A stretch of DNA of 32,241 nucleotides from Bacteroidaceae bacterium (GCA_017383485.1 JAFNXM010000002.1:1-32241), one strand, 5' to 3'. Shown: positions 18,264-27,658, numbered from the stretch's first letter. The notes: generated by a model not told the origin, from the letters alone. Made by a program: numbers and translations.

Positions 18264-19310
18264 ATGCGTAAATCAACCAATATATATCGCCTTTTAAGCC
18301 AAAAAGTAAATAGAGCGACTCTGCTTCTATCAATGATAATCATGGTGCTTACATGTGCTTCTTGCGATTATCGTGTAGATACTTCCAGCGACACTTGGCA
18401 TTTGGACAACACCTACAGGATAGACTCTGTCGCCTTTATGCGTAGCCATCACTACTGGAAGAGCGATATATTCTATGTACATACGCCCTTTACAACGGTC
18501 GATAGAAGGTACATTCATCAGCCAGATTCGATACCTCATGACTCGGTGCTGATAAGTAGTGCGCAAGAGTTGGCTATCGTGGATATATATATTGATGCGA
18601 ACGGCGAGCATCCCATCGTGTGGAACAAAGTGATAACCTTCAACGGTGCAAATGGTTGGATAAAAGAAGAGGTGTTGATGCAAAAAATAATACCCGACAA
18701 CTTTGTCTCCAAATTCATATACCATTTTAGTGAGAAAAGTACTTGGGTGTATATTGGCATAGGCATAGTGGCTGCGCTGTTAATATTTATTCATCGCAAG
18801 AAGCATCGTCCGCTTCGCTTTCCACACTATAATGACGTAGAGACGTTCTACCCCACCCTGTTGTGCTTGTTGATTTCCATCGAGGCTACAATTTATGGCA
18901 CAATTCAGCGCTTTGCGCCTGATACATGGGTCGAGTTTTACTTTCATCCCACACTCAATCCTTTTTCAGACGAACTGCCCATTGTGTTGATAGCTTTCAT
19001 CTGTGGAATTTGGTTACTTATAATCAGTTTTATAGCGGTTGTGGAAGATTTGACACACCAGTTTAATCACATCACAGACTACCTAGCCTACCTGGCCACT
19101 TTGGTTCTGCTTTGCGCAATACTTTATATTATCTTCTCGCTTTCGGTACATATATATATAGGTTATGCCTTGCTGCTGGCCTACGTCATATTTGCATTCT
19201 ACCGCCACTTTCATCATGCTACACCTCAATATACGTGTGGCAAGTGTGGGGCATTTATTGCGAAGAATGGTGTGTGTCACGAGTGTGGTGCTGTCAATGA
19301 GTTAAAGTAA
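18264..19310 (+). CDS. Uncharacterised membrane lipoprotein with SH3-like domain and C-terminal zinc ribbon
   Basis: About 348 residues; function not recognised. The N-terminus has a hydrophobic run ending in LTCASC, a plausible lipobox. An extracytoplasmic domain of about 120 residues follows, ending HPIVWNKV...NGWIKEEVLM, which resembles bacterial SH3 domains. Then come about five membrane segments and a C-terminal zinc ribbon CGKC...CHEC that should lie in the cytoplasm. Combining a lipobox with internal membrane helices is odd; the first segment may instead be an uncleaved anchor. An in-frame GTG two codons upstream (18258) is possible, but the ATG is preferred. It is followed by the porin gene after 63 bases. 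Confidence 0.75.
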   Translation: MRKSTNIYRLLSQKVNRATLLLSMIIMVLTCASCDYRVDTSSDTWHLDNTYRIDSVAFMRSHHYWKSDIFYVHTPFTTVDRRYIHQPDSIPHDSVLISSAQELAIVDIYIDANGEHPIVWNKVITFNGANGWIKEEVLMQKIIPDNFVSKFIYHFSEKSTWVYIGIGIVAALLIFIHRKKHRPLRFPHYNDVETFYPTLLCLLISIEATIYGTIQRFAPDTWVEFYFHPTLNPFSDELPIVLIAFICGIWLLIISFIAVVEDLTHQFNHITDYLAYLATLVLLCAILYIIFSLSVHIYIGYALLLAYVIFAFYRHFHHATPQYTCGKCGAFIAKNGVCHECGAVNELK

Positions 19311-19373
19311 ACGATAATAAATCAGCTATCATTACTTCGACATACAAAAAGAACTCTATTTGGTTTCATCCTT

Positions 19374-21482
19374 ATGATTATGAATAAATACTATAATATT
19401 GGCATTTTAATACTAAATATTTTTCTCATTTCGACATTGCCTGTCACAGCGCAACGTATCAATGATGAAATGGAGTCGCACGACCATTGGGGACAATTCA
19501 ATGATAGTGTGCAGACCACGGATGTTCCTGTCGGTTTGAAGGTATGGACGATAGATAAACGCTTTGCTCGTGTCACCCCAGCCGTACCTGATACAGTGCA
19601 TCATTTGTTTCAAAACGACAATCTGACTGATGGTCTTTCGGGTGAGTACAACTATCTGGGCAACCTGGGTTCTCCTCGCATCAATCGCTTGGCTATTGAG
19701 CGCAACTTCTCGCAAACAGATGCACCATTCCTTTTTGCTACCCCCTACGACTTCTTCCTGCTCGACACTGACGAATTGCAGTTCACCAACACCAAGTCTC
19801 CGATAGCGAATATCACCTATCACACCTGTGGCAACAAGCAAAATGGTGAAGACCGCATACGTGCCAGATTTGCAACCAATGCTGGTAAGAAATTTGGTAT
19901 GGGGTTTGTGCTCGACTATTCACTGGGTAGAGGTTACTATACGACTCAGACCACATCGCAGTTTGATGGTACCATTTTTGCCTCGTATCGTGGCGACAGA
20001 TATAATCTGCATACACATTATACAGGCGAACATTTGAAAACAACTGAGAATGGAGGTATCGAAGATGATTCCTACGTCACACAACCAGAACTCTTCACGC
20101 AAAAATATGGTACGGCAGATATACCCACAGTGCTCAGCAAGGCGTGGAATAAGCTCTACATCAACACACTCTACCTATCGCATCATTATAATCTTGGTAA
20201 GTTGAAAAGACAACGTAAGGGCGAGATGGCAGACTCGGTAGTAGTAGATATGGATAGTATCAGTGTGTCGAGCGAAGGGGCTGTTGTAGCCCAGGAAAAG
20301 GGTAATTTCATCCCTGTAGCACGTTTTATTCATACCTTGCAGTTTGATTACAACAAGCGCCAGTTCCTTTCCAATGCCCACCACAATGCCAATAGCACAG
20401 ACTACTTTGCTGATTTCTACTTGCCCGGTGATTCAGCATCCGACCGCACACATTATATCGATGTGGCCAATACTTTGGGCTTCGAACTGTGCGAAGGTTT
20501 TAATCCATGGATGAAGGCGGGGCTCACATTCTTTGCCAAGCATCATTTTCAGAAGTATAAATTCATCAATCTTCACCATCCCACGCAATCGTATGTGGAG
20601 AATTATCTGAACCTCGGCGCTGAAATTTCAAAACGTCAAGGCGATTTATTTCATTTCAATGCCCTGGGAGAATATCGCTTGTCTGGCAAGAAATGGAGTG
20701 AATTTAATGCAGAAGGCAATGTGGCTGTGCATATCCCTACAAAGCGCGACACGATACATCTGTTGGCTTCGGCACGAGTGCAAAACGAGATACCCAATTT
20801 CTACCTGCGTCACTTTCATGCACGCAATGCCTGGTGGGACAATACTGAACTGAAAAATCAATTTTCGGCTCATGCTAATTTCAAATTTCAATACAAAGGG
20901 ACCTCGGTGGGAGCTACATATCATACGTTGCAAAACTATACCTACCTGGCAGAACGTGCTGTTAAAATAGGGAATAGCAACCCCACGACGACCCTGCATG
21001 GAGCCGGTGTGATGCAAGCCGACAAGAATATCAGCCTGCTGGGTGTACAGTTGAAACAACACCTGCGTTTTGGTATATTCAATTGGGATATTGAGGGTAC
21101 GGCGCAGTATTCCACAGACGCCGAAGCTCTGCCTGTGCCCATCTTTTCGGGTTATACCAATATGTATCTGAAGTTTAAGATAGCAAAGGTATTGAGTACC
21201 GAATTTGGTGCTGATATGCGCTATTTCACGGCTTATTATGCACCAACCTACTCGCCCATTATGGGACAATATGCCGTACAATCGCAAGACAATCTGCAAA
21301 AGGTAGGCAATTACCCTCTGGTCAATGTCTATGCTAATTTCCACTTGAAAAAGGCTCGTTTCTACGTGATTTGCTCACATGTGAATCACAAACTTGGTGT
21401 GGGTCGCCCCTTCTATGTGCCCCATTATCCGCTGAACAGAATGGTTTTCCGCTTTGGTATTTCGTGGAATTTTAATAATTAA
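19374..21482 (+). CDS. Putative outer-membrane porin (PF14121-like)
   Basis: A 702-residue protein with a signal peptide cut after VTA (about residue 26). It is rich in alternating aromatic/polar strands and ends with an amphipathic strand closing in an aromatic-rich tail (MVFRFGISWNFNN), as outer-membrane beta-barrels do. The N-terminal part (WTIDKRF...DTVHHLFQ...SGEYNYLGNLGSPRI) and the PYDFF and NITYHTCG-like segments match the Bacteroidota 'putative porin' family from memory. The substrate is unknown. It lies downstream of the zinc-ribbon membrane protein, possibly in the same transcript, and converges with spt. Confidence 0.8.
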   Translation: MIMNKYYNIGILILNIFLISTLPVTAQRINDEMESHDHWGQFNDSVQTTDVPVGLKVWTIDKRFARVTPAVPDTVHHLFQNDNLTDGLSGEYNYLGNLGSPRINRLAIERNFSQTDAPFLFATPYDFFLLDTDELQFTNTKSPIANITYHTCGNKQNGEDRIRARFATNAGKKFGMGFVLDYSLGRGYYTTQTTSQFDGTIFASYRGDRYNLHTHYTGEHLKTTENGGIEDDSYVTQPELFTQKYGTADIPTVLSKAWNKLYINTLYLSHHYNLGKLKRQRKGEMADSVVVDMDSISVSSEGAVVAQEKGNFIPVARFIHTLQFDYNKRQFLSNAHHNANSTDYFADFYLPGDSASDRTHYIDVANTLGFELCEGFNPWMKAGLTFFAKHHFQKYKFINLHHPTQSYVENYLNLGAEISKRQGDLFHFNALGEYRLSGKKWSEFNAEGNVAVHIPTKRDTIHLLASARVQNEIPNFYLRHFHARNAWWDNTELKNQFSAHANFKFQYKGTSVGATYHTLQNYTYLAERAVKIGNSNPTTTLHGAGVMQADKNISLLGVQLKQHLRFGIFNWDIEGTAQYSTDAEALPVPIFSGYTNMYLKFKIAKVLSTEFGADMRYFTAYYAPTYSPIMGQYAVQSQDNLQKVGNYPLVNVYANFHLKKARFYVICSHVNHKLGVGRPFYVPHYPLNRMVFRFGISWNFNN

Positions 21483-21515
21483 TCCATTCGGGTTAGACCC
21501 CAATATCTCTTGTTG

Positions 21516-21585
21516 AACTTTGCGACGGCTCGTTGAAAAAAGGTTTGATGTTTTTGAAATTTTGCGACGTCTCGTTTGAAAAAAG
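21516..21585. repeat. Dispersed repeat copy 4 (two tandem, forward orientation)
   Basis: TTTGCGACGGCTCGTTGAAA (21519-21538) and TTTTGCGACGTCTCGTTTGA (21560-21579) follow each other about 41 bases apart. The two copies at 10998-11068 have a similar spacing of 42 bases, in the opposite orientation. They lie between the convergent porin and spt genes, upstream of the terminator hairpin. Confidence 0.8.
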
Positions 21586-21623
21586 AATAGACTTTTTCAC
21601 ACTGTATTTAAGTGCATAAAAAT

Positions 21624-21651
21624 AGCCTGAACTTCTTACGAGGTTCAGGCT
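21624..21651. terminator. Bidirectional terminator between porin gene and spt
   Basis: AGCCTGAAC (21624-21632) and GTTCAGGCT (21643-21651) form a 9-bp stem with a 10-base loop. TATCTTTTG follows on the plus strand, and ATTTTTATG follows on the minus strand. It can therefore end both converging transcripts. Confidence 0.8.
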
Positions 21652-21672
21652 TATCTTTTGATGTATTTGAGT

Positions 21673-22863
21673 TTAGTCTTTGATGATTTCAAGCTCTACA
21701 AATACCTTTTTGAGTGCTGCTACAGCACGGTCGACTTGTTCGTGAGTATGTGTAGCCATCAATGCTACGCGCACCAAAGTATCTTGGGGCGCACAAGCTG
21801 GAGGTATCACGGGATTGATAAATACGCCTTCTTCGAAAGCACGAGCTGTAGCAATGAAAGTCTTGTCTGGGTCACGCACATAAAGTGGAATAATGGGTGA
21901 TTCAGTTTCTCCAATTTCAAAACCTGCTTCACGGAATTTCTTCAATGCATAATTTGTCACATCCCACAGGGCTTCGATGCGTTCGGGCTCCTCTTGGAGG
22001 ATATGCAATGCTTCGAGTGCACATGCAGTGGCTGCAGGGGTGTTTGAAGCACTGAATATATATGTGCGAGCATTATGACGGAGCCAATTGGTAATGCTGA
22101 AATCTGCGGCAATGAAACCTCCGATTGAAGCCATAGACTTGCTGAAAGTACCCATAATGAGGTCGACTTCATCAGTCAAACCAAAGTGGTCGCAAACTCC
22201 TCGTCCATTCTTACCAAATACGCCCAAACCATGAGCTTCGTCTACCATAATCGTAGCATTGTACTTGTGCTTGAGTTCTACGATTTTGGGAAGGTCGGGC
22301 AAATCGCCTTCCATTGAGAACACACCGTCGACAATAATCAATTTGACTGATTCTGGCTTGCACTTTTGTAATTGTGCTTCCAGGTCTGCCATGTCATTGT
22401 GCTTGTATTTCAAGCAAGTAGCCATCGAAAGTCTACGACCGTCTACAATAGATGCATGGTCGCGATCGTCACAAATGATATAGTCCTGACGACCTACGAG
22501 AGAAGGGATGACACCCGAATTGACGGTGAAACCAGTTGAAAAGCAAAGGGCTTCATCCTTACCTACGAATTCAGCCAATTCTTTCTCCAATTGCACATGC
22601 AAATCAAGCGTACCATTCAGGAAACGTGAACCCGCACAACCTGAACCATACTTTTGCATAGCCTCGATACCTGCTTGAATCACTCGGGGGTGACCAGTCA
22701 AACCTGTATAGGCGTTGGAACCGAACATGAGCACGTTTTTACCACCCATTTCTACCTCGGTACCTTGCATACCTTCGATTTCACGGAAGTAAGGGTAAAG
22801 GCCAAGTTCCTTATACTTTTGTGGCAGGGTGTATCTTGATAATTTATCTTGGAGTAATCCCAT
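21673..22863 (-). CDS. spt: Serine palmitoyltransferase
   Basis: PLP enzyme that condenses serine with a fatty acyl-CoA (or acyl-ACP), the first step of Bacteroidota sphingolipid synthesis. The 396 residues are alpha-oxoamine synthase fold. Motifs are MFGSNAYTGLTGHPRV, the substrate/PLP-stacking His136 (DDRDHASIVDG), Asp208 and His211 (MVDEAHGLG) and the PLP lysine Lys242 in GTFSKSMASIGG. From memory it is very close along its whole length to the Bacteroides thetaiotaomicron enzyme (BT_0870), which separates it from the related KBL and BioF. The gene diverges from a lipid kinase gene and has a good promoter at 22914-22944. Confidence 0.92.
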   Translation of the reverse strand: MGLLQDKLSRYTLPQKYKELGLYPYFREIEGMQGTEVEMGGKNVLMFGSNAYTGLTGHPRVIQAGIEAMQKYGSGCAGSRFLNGTLDLHVQLEKELAEFVGKDEALCFSTGFTVNSGVIPSLVGRQDYIICDDRDHASIVDGRRLSMATCLKYKHNDMADLEAQLQKCKPESVKLIIVDGVFSMEGDLPDLPKIVELKHKYNATIMVDEAHGLGVFGKNGRGVCDHFGLTDEVDLIMGTFSKSMASIGGFIAADFSITNWLRHNARTYIFSASNTPAATACALEALHILQEEPERIEALWDVTNYALKKFREAGFEIGETESPIIPLYVRDPDKTFIATARAFEEGVFINPVIPPACAPQDTLVRVALMATHTHEQVDRAVAALKKVFVELEIIKD

Positions 22864-22913
22864 AAATTCTATGTTTTAATGATTTATATGCAGGGGTTTA
22901 GAAATTTCGACTG

Positions 22914-22944
22914 CAAAATTACGGCATTTTTTTTATTTAGACAA
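22914..22944 (-). promoter_or_regulatory. Bacteroidota-type promoter for spt
   Basis: On the minus strand the -33 TTG (complement of 22942-22944) and the -7 box TAATTTTG (complement of 22914-22921) are separated by 20 bases, matching the consensus. The leader would be about 45 bases. Confidence 0.7.
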
Positions 22945-23059
22945 CACCAATGCTCATTTATACGCAATATGTTTACTAAAGGTCCTTTCTTAGGAAAATT
23001 AAGCTTTATAAATGCGCCGTTTTAATACTTATTATATGATTGGAAACGGAAAATAATTG

Positions 23060-23067
23060 TAATTTTG
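23060..23067 (+). promoter_or_regulatory. -7 promoter box for the lipid kinase gene
   Basis: TAATTTTG fits TAnnTTTG and is followed by CAC, as in the nadK promoter. A TTG at 23040-23042 is the only -33 candidate, and its spacing of 17 is slightly short. The leader would be about 30 bases. Confidence 0.55.
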
Positions 23068-23101
23068 CACTTCAAACGACGATATTGAACGAAAGAGACG
23101 A

Positions 23102-24073
23102 ATGAAAAAGAAGATTTTGTTCATAGTAAATCCTATTTCGGGCACAAGTAATAAGAAAAATATCGTTCAGCAGATAGACAAATACCTGGACAAGGAGAAA
23201 TTTGACCATAGCATTGTCTACACAGAATATGCTGGACATGCCACAGAATTAGCACTCGAGGCTGCAGAATCGGGTGTGGATATTGTTGTGGCTGTAGGTG
23301 GGGATGGTACGATTAATGAAGTGGCCCGTTCTGTAGTGCAAACCTCTGCAGCTCTTGGGATTATCCCTTGTGGCTCGGGCAATGGGTTGGCTCGACATTT
23401 GCAAATTCCGCTTAATGTGAAGCGTAATATCGACGTCATCAATGCCTGCAACATTAGTAATTTGGACTACGGAAAAATCAACGACAAACCCTTCTTTTGC
23501 ACTTGTGGTGTAGGTTTTGATGCTTTTGTAAGCAAGAAGTTTGCAGAAGGTGGTAAGCGCGGTTTTTTATCCTACATAGAAAATACTTTGCGTGAAGGAG
23601 TGCGCTATAAATCAGAGAAGTATACCATAGAATTCGACGATCATTCAGAAAAACATGAAGCTTTCCTCATTGCCTGTGCCAATGCTTCACAATATGGTAA
23701 TAATGCGTATATCGCTCCTTTGGCTTCGATGGAAGATGGGTTGATGGACGTGATTATCATGGAGCCTTTCTATACGATAGAGTCAGCCCTTGTGCTGGTG
23801 CAGATGTTTACAAAATCTTTGCATAAGAACTCGCATGTCAAGGTCTTCAAATCTTCGAAAATCAAGATTACACGCCCCACCGAGGGTGCTGTGCATTGTG
23901 ATGGCGACCCCTTTGTGATGGGCAAAGATATTACTGTCGAGGTGTTTAAGGGTAAATTCCGTGTCGTGACTCCTTTGGTGGAAGAATTGTCAATCAGGGA
24001 GGAAGGACGAAAGGCCTTGAAGAATTTAGCGGATATTTGCCTTGAAATCCTTGATGTGAAGCATAAGAAATAA
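23102..24073 (+). CDS. Diacylglycerol kinase-family lipid kinase (YegS/DgkB-like)
   Basis: A 323-residue cytoplasmic or membrane-associated lipid kinase. It has NPISG (10-14) and the nucleotide-binding GGDGT (66-70, in AVGGDGTINEVARS). PCGSGNGLARHL is the lipid-kinase signature, and the C-terminal beta-sandwich ends with VHCDGDPF. Members phosphorylate diacylglycerol or other long-chain lipids, including sphingoid bases and ceramides in some cases. Divergence from spt suggests a role in sphingolipid or phospholipid turnover, but this is inference from position. Confidence 0.88.
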   Translation: MKKKILFIVNPISGTSNKKNIVQQIDKYLDKEKFDHSIVYTEYAGHATELALEAAESGVDIVVAVGGDGTINEVARSVVQTSAALGIIPCGSGNGLARHLQIPLNVKRNIDVINACNISNLDYGKINDKPFFCTCGVGFDAFVSKKFAEGGKRGFLSYIENTLREGVRYKSEKYTIEFDDHSEKHEAFLIACANASQYGNNAYIAPLASMEDGLMDVIIMEPFYTIESALVLVQMFTKSLHKNSHVKVFKSSKIKITRPTEGAVHCDGDPFVMGKDITVEVFKGKFRVVTPLVEELSIREEGRKALKNLADICLEILDVKHKK

Positions 24074-24110
24074 TGGCGTATAGGTCAGAAATAATTGCTT
24101 TTTCATATCC

Positions 24111-24178
24111 AAATATTCCATTGCTTTAGCTTGAACAGTGCTTTTTGCAGTTCAAATCATCCCTTGCTTTAATTTGAA
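24111..24178. repeat. Imperfect 25-bp direct repeat
   Basis: Positions 24111-24135 and 24154-24178 share 20 of 25 bases, including TTGCTTTA and TTGAA. They lie after the lipid kinase stop and before the terminator. No function is apparent. Confidence 0.5.
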
Positions 24179-24205
24179 TACTATTTACTTACGCACAAAT
24201 AATAT

Positions 24206-24241
24206 ATAAGTCCCACTGATTGTCAGTGGGACTTATTTTTT
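24206..24241. terminator. Strong bidirectional terminator between lipid kinase gene and clpX
   Basis: ATAAGTCCCACTGA (24206-24219) and TCAGTGGGACTTAT (24223-24236) form a perfect 14-bp stem with a 3-base loop, followed by TTTTT. It lies between converging genes and can serve both. Confidence 0.88.
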
Positions 24242-24272
24242 GCTTGTATTATGATTATGCGTAACTGCCTTT

Positions 24273-25508
24273 TTAGTTGTTCAAATGCTTGTCAAGGTGA
24301 GTCTCTGCGTATTCACGTGTCACTTTGAACTGCTTCTTGCGTGACGAGGGTATTTCGTACATTGCTTCCATCATGATGCTTTCTGTGATAGAGCGAAGTC
24401 CTCGTGCGCCGAGCTTATATTCATTGGCTTTGTCTACGATAAAATCCAATGCATCTTCCTCAAAAAGCAATTCCACCCCATCCATTGCAAAGAGTTTCTC
24501 GTACTGTTTGACAATGGCATTCTTGGGTTGTGTGAGGATATTCTTCAACGCCTCGCGGTCCAAGGGTAAGAGGTAGGTCAAGGCTGGCAGACGACCGATG
24601 ATTTCGGGGATAAGACCGAAAGACTTGAGGTCTTGAGGCTTGATGTATTGCATCAAATCTGTGGGGTCTATCTTTTGCAAGTTTTGTACTGAATCGAAGC
24701 CTACGACGTGGGTATTCAGGCGCTGAGCAATCTTCTTTTCAATACCATCGAATGCACCTCCACAGATGAAGAGGATATCTTTGGTATTGACCTGGATATA
24801 GTCTTGGTCAGGATGCTTTCGTCCACCTTTAGGGGGTACATTGACTATGCTACCTTCGAGCAGTTTCAACATACCTTGTTGTACCCCTTCGCCGCTGACA
24901 TCTCGTGTGATAGAGGGGTTATCACTTTTACGTGCAATTTTATCTATTTCGTCGATGAATACGATACCTCTCTCGGCTGCTTTAACATCATATTCTGCCA
25001 CTTGAAGTAAGCGTGAAAGGATACTTTCTACATCCTCGCCCACATAACCAGCTTCTGTGAATACAGTAGCATCTACTATGGTAAAGGGGACTTTCAATAG
25101 CTTTGCAATAGTTCGTGCCAAGAGGGTCTTACCCGTACCTGTCGACCCTACCATAATGATATTGGACTTTTCGATTTCTACATCATCAGTCTCACCTTTG
25201 GCTTGTCCCAAGCGCTTATAGTGGTTGTAAACAGCTACTGCAAGATGACGCTTAGCTGCCTCCTGACCAATAATATACTGGTCCAAGTATTCCTTAATAT
25301 CCTTGGGCTTAGGTATATTATTTTGGTCAAGGTTTTCGTTATTCTTGGCTGCAGTTCGTTTGCTGTATTGAAAGGCTTCTTCTACCACTCTACCAGCTTC
25401 TCGGGCACAGTCGGCACAGATATGACCCTCAAGTCCAGCTATAAGGAGGGCTACTTCATCCTCACTTCTACCGCAAAAACTACATCTATTCTTGTTTTTA
25501 TTCTTCAT
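24273..25508 (-). CDS. clpX: ATP-dependent Clp protease ATP-binding subunit ClpX
   Basis: AAA+ unfoldase that feeds substrates to ClpP. The 411 residues start with the C4 zinc finger (Cys9, Cys12, Cys31, Cys34), which binds adaptors and substrates. The AAA+ domain has Walker A GSTGTGKT (121-128), the pore-loop segment GYVGED, Walker B IVFIDEID and sensor-2 GARGLRSI. An IGF-type ClpP-docking loop is not obvious in the standard form; VVGFDS may occupy that place. The start overlaps the clpP stop by 11 bases, so the two are translationally coupled. Confidence 0.97.
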   Translation of the reverse strand: MKNKNKNRCSFCGRSEDEVALLIAGLEGHICADCAREAGRVVEEAFQYSKRTAAKNNENLDQNNIPKPKDIKEYLDQYIIGQEAAKRHLAVAVYNHYKRLGQAKGETDDVEIEKSNIIMVGSTGTGKTLLARTIAKLLKVPFTIVDATVFTEAGYVGEDVESILSRLLQVAEYDVKAAERGIVFIDEIDKIARKSDNPSITRDVSGEGVQQGMLKLLEGSIVNVPPKGGRKHPDQDYIQVNTKDILFICGGAFDGIEKKIAQRLNTHVVGFDSVQNLQKIDPTDLMQYIKPQDLKSFGLIPEIIGRLPALTYLLPLDREALKNILTQPKNAIVKQYEKLFAMDGVELLFEEDALDFIVDKANEYKLGARGLRSITESIMMEAMYEIPSSRKKQFKVTREYAETHLDKHLNN

Positions 25509-26175
25509 TAGTCTTCTTGCGTAATACTTTATCTATCATACCATAAGCCTGAGCTTCGTCAGCTGTCATCCAATAGTCGCGGTCAGAATCTGCCCATACT
25601 TTGTCAAAATCGGTGTGTGAGTGATCGGCGATGATAGTGTAAAGTTCTTTCTTCAACTTTTGAATTTCGCGTGCAGTAATCTCAATATCAGAGGCTTGAC
25701 CTTGTACGCCTCCCAAGGGTTGATGTATCATCACTCGGCTATGTGGCAATGCCGAACGCTTACCTTCTTGGCCTGCTACCAAGAGAACTGCTGCCATTGA
25801 AGCTGCCATACCTGTACAGATAGTAGCTACATCGCAGTTGATAAATTGCATAGTATCGTAGATACCCATACCTGCATATACTGAACCACCAGGAGAGTTG
25901 ATATAAATAGAAATGTCCTTGCCTGGGTCGCAAGAGTCAAGATAGAGCAATTGAGCTTGAAGGGTGTTGGCAGTATAATCATCGATGGGTGTACCAAGGA
26001 AGATAATGCGGTCCATCATCAAGCGTGAGAACACATCCATTTGTGTGACATTGAGTTGTCTTTCTTCGAGGATATAAGGGTTGAGGTATTGACTTTGAGC
26101 TTTAAGGACGTCGTCCAATACCATGCTGTTGATGCCCTGATTGGCTGTAGCAAATTTCTTGAAATCTTTGAGCAT
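25498..26175 (-). CDS. clpP: ATP-dependent Clp protease proteolytic subunit ClpP
   Basis: Serine peptidase subunit that forms the tetradecameric Clp chamber. The 225 residues carry the triad Ser126 (TGMAASMAAV), His151 (SRVMIHQPLGG) and Asp200 (SDRDYWMTADEA). INSPGGSVYAG is the oxyanion region. An N-terminal stretch of about 30 residues precedes the mature-type start, as in other Bacteroidota ClpP. It lies between tig and clpX, the usual order in the phylum. Confidence 0.97.
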   Translation of the reverse strand: MLKDFKKFATANQGINSMVLDDVLKAQSQYLNPYILEERQLNVTQMDVFSRLMMDRIIFLGTPIDDYTANTLQAQLLYLDSCDPGKDISIYINSPGGSVYAGMGIYDTMQFINCDVATICTGMAASMAAVLLVAGQEGKRSALPHSRVMIHQPLGGVQGQASDIEITAREIQKLKKELYTIIADHSHTDFDKVWADSDRDYWMTADEAQAYGMIDKVLRKKTNEE

Positions 26176-26225
26176 TTTGAATAGTATTTTGTAGAATAAT
26201 ACTTTAGCTTAAATTAGTTGAAAAG

Positions 26226-26258
26226 AGCGAAGGTGTAAATATTCACTCCCCTCGCTCC
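26226..26258 (-). terminator. Hairpin between tig and clpP (terminator or attenuator)
   Basis: GAGCGA (26226-26231) pairs with TCGCTC (26253-26258), and further G-C pairs lie within. On the minus strand the stem is followed by TTTTC. It stands after the tig stop and before clpP in the direction of transcription. It could partly uncouple clpP-clpX from tig. No TAnnTTTG box for clpP is visible after it. Confidence 0.55.
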
Positions 26259-26299
26259 TTGATTATATTAATGCTTTAATGATGCGGAATTTGCAGTCA

Positions 26300-27658
26300 T
26301 TATGCCTTTTCAAACATTTTGTTGAATTCTTCTACTGTCACAGACTTGTGTTCCAAAGTCACAACATTCTTGAGTGCAGCAGTAAGTTTTTCGTCAATGC
26401 AACGTTCTACGAGGCCTTGTACTTGTTCCTTCTTCTTAAGCATTTCAGAAGCATATTGTTCCAAGTATTCATCGGGGATATTAGCCATACCATATTGAGC
26501 GAATTGGAAGCGAGTAGCTTGGATAGCTGTCTTCTTCACATCTTCATCGTTCACCTTGATATCATTAGCCTTCACCAATTGTTCCTTGATAAGGTGCCAC
26601 TTCAGTTCTACGATGCTCTTGTCATAGTTTTCGTTGACGAAGTCTTCGCCCTTGTCAGCATTATTAGCCAACATGATTTTCTTCAACATTTCGTCGGGGA
26701 ATTCCAATTGACCTACCTTTTCTTCGAGGTATGCACGTACATCGAGCAAGAACTTGTAGTCACTGTCAGCTACGAATTGGTTTTGGAGGTTTTCTTTTAC
26801 CTTATTCTTGAATTCTTCTTCGCTCTTTACAGCACCTTCGCCATATACTTGGTCGAAGAATTCTTGGTTGAGTTCTGCAGCTACGAAGTGGCTGATTTCA
26901 TTTACTTGGAATGAGAAGTTGCCTTGGTATTGTGCAGTTTCTTCCTTCTTAATCTTGAGGAGGGCAGCCAATTCGGCGTCGCTACCTTCATAAGCCTTAG
27001 CAGGGCAGAAAGTGATCACATCGTTAGTCTTAGCAGTTGCGAAGAGTGCCTTTTGTTCTTCGTTCTTGAAGTAAGCAGGCATCAAAGAAGCCATTTCTAC
27101 TTGCAAGCCACCTTCTTTAGGCATACCAGTTTCGTCGAGTTCTGCAAGCACACCACGTACAATATCGCGGTCAGTGTAAGTATCTACATTTTCAGTATGA
27201 CCTCCACGTTGTGCCAATTGCTTCACTTGTTCTTCCACTTGTTCTTCAGACACTTGGATATCATAGTAAGCCACCTTATCATTAGCTGTGCATTCTACAG
27301 TGAATTCAGGAGCCAAAGCTACGTCGAAGATGAATTCGAAGTCTTCTTGAGTTTCGATATCTTGAGCCACTTGCTTTTCAGAAGCCATAGGTTCGCCGAG
27401 CATATTGACGTTGTTTTCACGGATGTAGTTCATGAGAGATTCACCCAGGAGCTTGTTTACTTCGTCAGCCTTTGCTTGTGCACCATACATCTTCTTGACC
27501 ATACCCATGGGCACCTTACCAGGACGGAAACCAGGCATTTGTGCCTTTTGGCAGAAGTTCTTGAGTGTCTTCTTTACGTTTTCTTCATAGTCAGCTTTTA
27601 CGAGGCTTACAGTGATTTCAGCCTTTACATTGCCTACTTTTTGTAATGAGATATTCAT
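26300..27658 (-). CDS. tig: Trigger factor
   Basis: Ribosome-bound chaperone for nascent chains. The 452 residues contain the ribosome-docking signature GFRPGKVP (43-50). A middle region is at the place of the FKBP-type PPIase domain but weakly conserved. A helical C-terminal chaperone part ends in VTVEEFNKMFEKA. The gene uses favoured codons and is probably strongly expressed. It is first in the tig-clpP-clpX cluster, with a promoter candidate about 150 bases upstream. Confidence 0.93.
   Translation of the reverse strand: MNISLQKVGNVKAEITVSLVKADYEENVKKTLKNFCQKAQMPGFRPGKVPMGMVKKMYGAQAKADEVNKLLGESLMNYIRENNVNMLGEPMASEKQVAQDIETQEDFEFIFDVALAPEFTVECTANDKVAYYDIQVSEEQVEEQVKQLAQRGGHTENVDTYTDRDIVRGVLAELDETGMPKEGGLQVEMASLMPAYFKNEEQKALFATAKTNDVITFCPAKAYEGSDAELAALLKIKKEETAQYQGNFSFQVNEISHFVAAELNQEFFDQVYGEGAVKSEEEFKNKVKENLQNQFVADSDYKFLLDVRAYLEEKVGQLEFPDEMLKKIMLANNADKGEDFVNENYDKSIVELKWHLIKEQLVKANDIKVNDEDVKKTAIQATRFQFAQYGMANIPDEYLEQYASEMLKKKEQVQGLVERCIDEKLTAALKNVVTLEHKSVTVEEFNKMFEKA

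Noticed and set aside
20646-21344. 232-codon minus-strand frame opposite the porin gene
   Set aside because: It overlaps a convincing beta-barrel coding sequence and has no family-like motifs.
26279-26914. Long plus-strand frame (211 codons) opposite tig
   Set aside because: It is antisense to a clear trigger factor gene. Its composition (Phe, Leu, Val, Tyr rich) is what the complement of that gene's biased codons gives.
26924-27646. Long plus-strand frame (240 codons) opposite tig
   Set aside because: Same cause as the neighbouring antisense frame: a by-product of codon bias in tig, with no recognisable domain.
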